Of a DNA stretch of 11,849 bases, positions 11,790 to 11,849 are shown piece after piece. Source of the DNA: an uncultured Collinsella sp. (lineage in GTDB: Bacteria > Actinomycetota > Coriobacteriia > Coriobacteriales > Coriobacteriaceae); contig CAJMHR010000050.1 in assembly GCA_905213265.1 (NCBI GenBank), positions 1 to 11,849 on the forward strand. Reading direction: 5' to 3'. Positions within the stretch are counted from its first letter, which is position 1; each line of letters begins with the position of its first letter. The notes below the pieces were generated by a model. It did not search any database. It was given only the letters and a program-made list of their open reading frames with translations, and was not told the DNA's origin. A program made the translations under genes and the position numbers.

Positions 11790-11849
11790 GGCGACCGATC
11801 GCGCGAATTTTTGTGGTGTAAGAGGGAGGGCCGCGTCAGCGCCCCCTGC

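Noticed and set aside
11800..11849. Possible hairpin and gene start at the right edge
   Set aside because: Only short GC complementarity is visible, and no start codon with a Shine-Dalgarno or recognisable protein can be supported before the window ends.

Overview
The window looks like a chromosomal stretch from a GC-rich anaerobic actinomycete, most probably a Coriobacteriia member such as Collinsella. This is inferred from codon style, the NfnAB pair, the family of the orphan nuclease-like gene, and recurrent GGGACAG palindromes between genes. No 16S rRNA or other taxonomic marker is present, so the assignment is tentative.

Layout. Bases 1-~880 are the left part of an IS110-family insertion sequence. 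Its transposase is on the minus strand and runs off the window start. A structured ~95-nt hairpin lies directly upstream of its start codon. Next comes a cluster of short palindromes (906-1018). Plus-strand housekeeping genes follow: a membrane-anchored parvulin-type peptidyl-prolyl isomerase (1087-2307) and a GatB/YqeY-domain protein (2362-2805) closed by a good terminator. A four-gene polar amino acid ABC importer (3053-6082) has the order ATPase, binding lipoprotein, permease, permease, which is the gluABCD layout. A cytidylate-kinase-like gene (6131-6754) follows.

On the minus strand, nfnA and nfnB (9121 down to 6882) form a translationally coupled operon for the electron-bifurcating NADH-dependent ferredoxin:NADP oxidoreductase. 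Upstream of them is pth (peptidyl-tRNA hydrolase, 10123 down to 9494). The last gene, 11598 down to 10471, encodes an orphan protein with a DUF559/Vsr-like PD-(D/E)XK domain and a possible operator over its promoter.

The main unexplained content is between the genes. Five intergenic spaces hold palindromes whose arms differ completely but which keep a GGGACAG heptamer. One of these, after pth, is a nested ~196-bp structure enclosing a GC-rich terminator. A second motif makes a 202-bp element with 27-bp terminal inverted repeats (10238-10439), and a third copy of one arm lies at 11764-11789, so copies lie on both sides of the nuclease-like gene. The IS110 end abuts one of the palindrome clusters, which fits the known habit of some IS110 elements of inserting at REP-like palindromes. 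No tRNA, rRNA or CRISPR array was seen.
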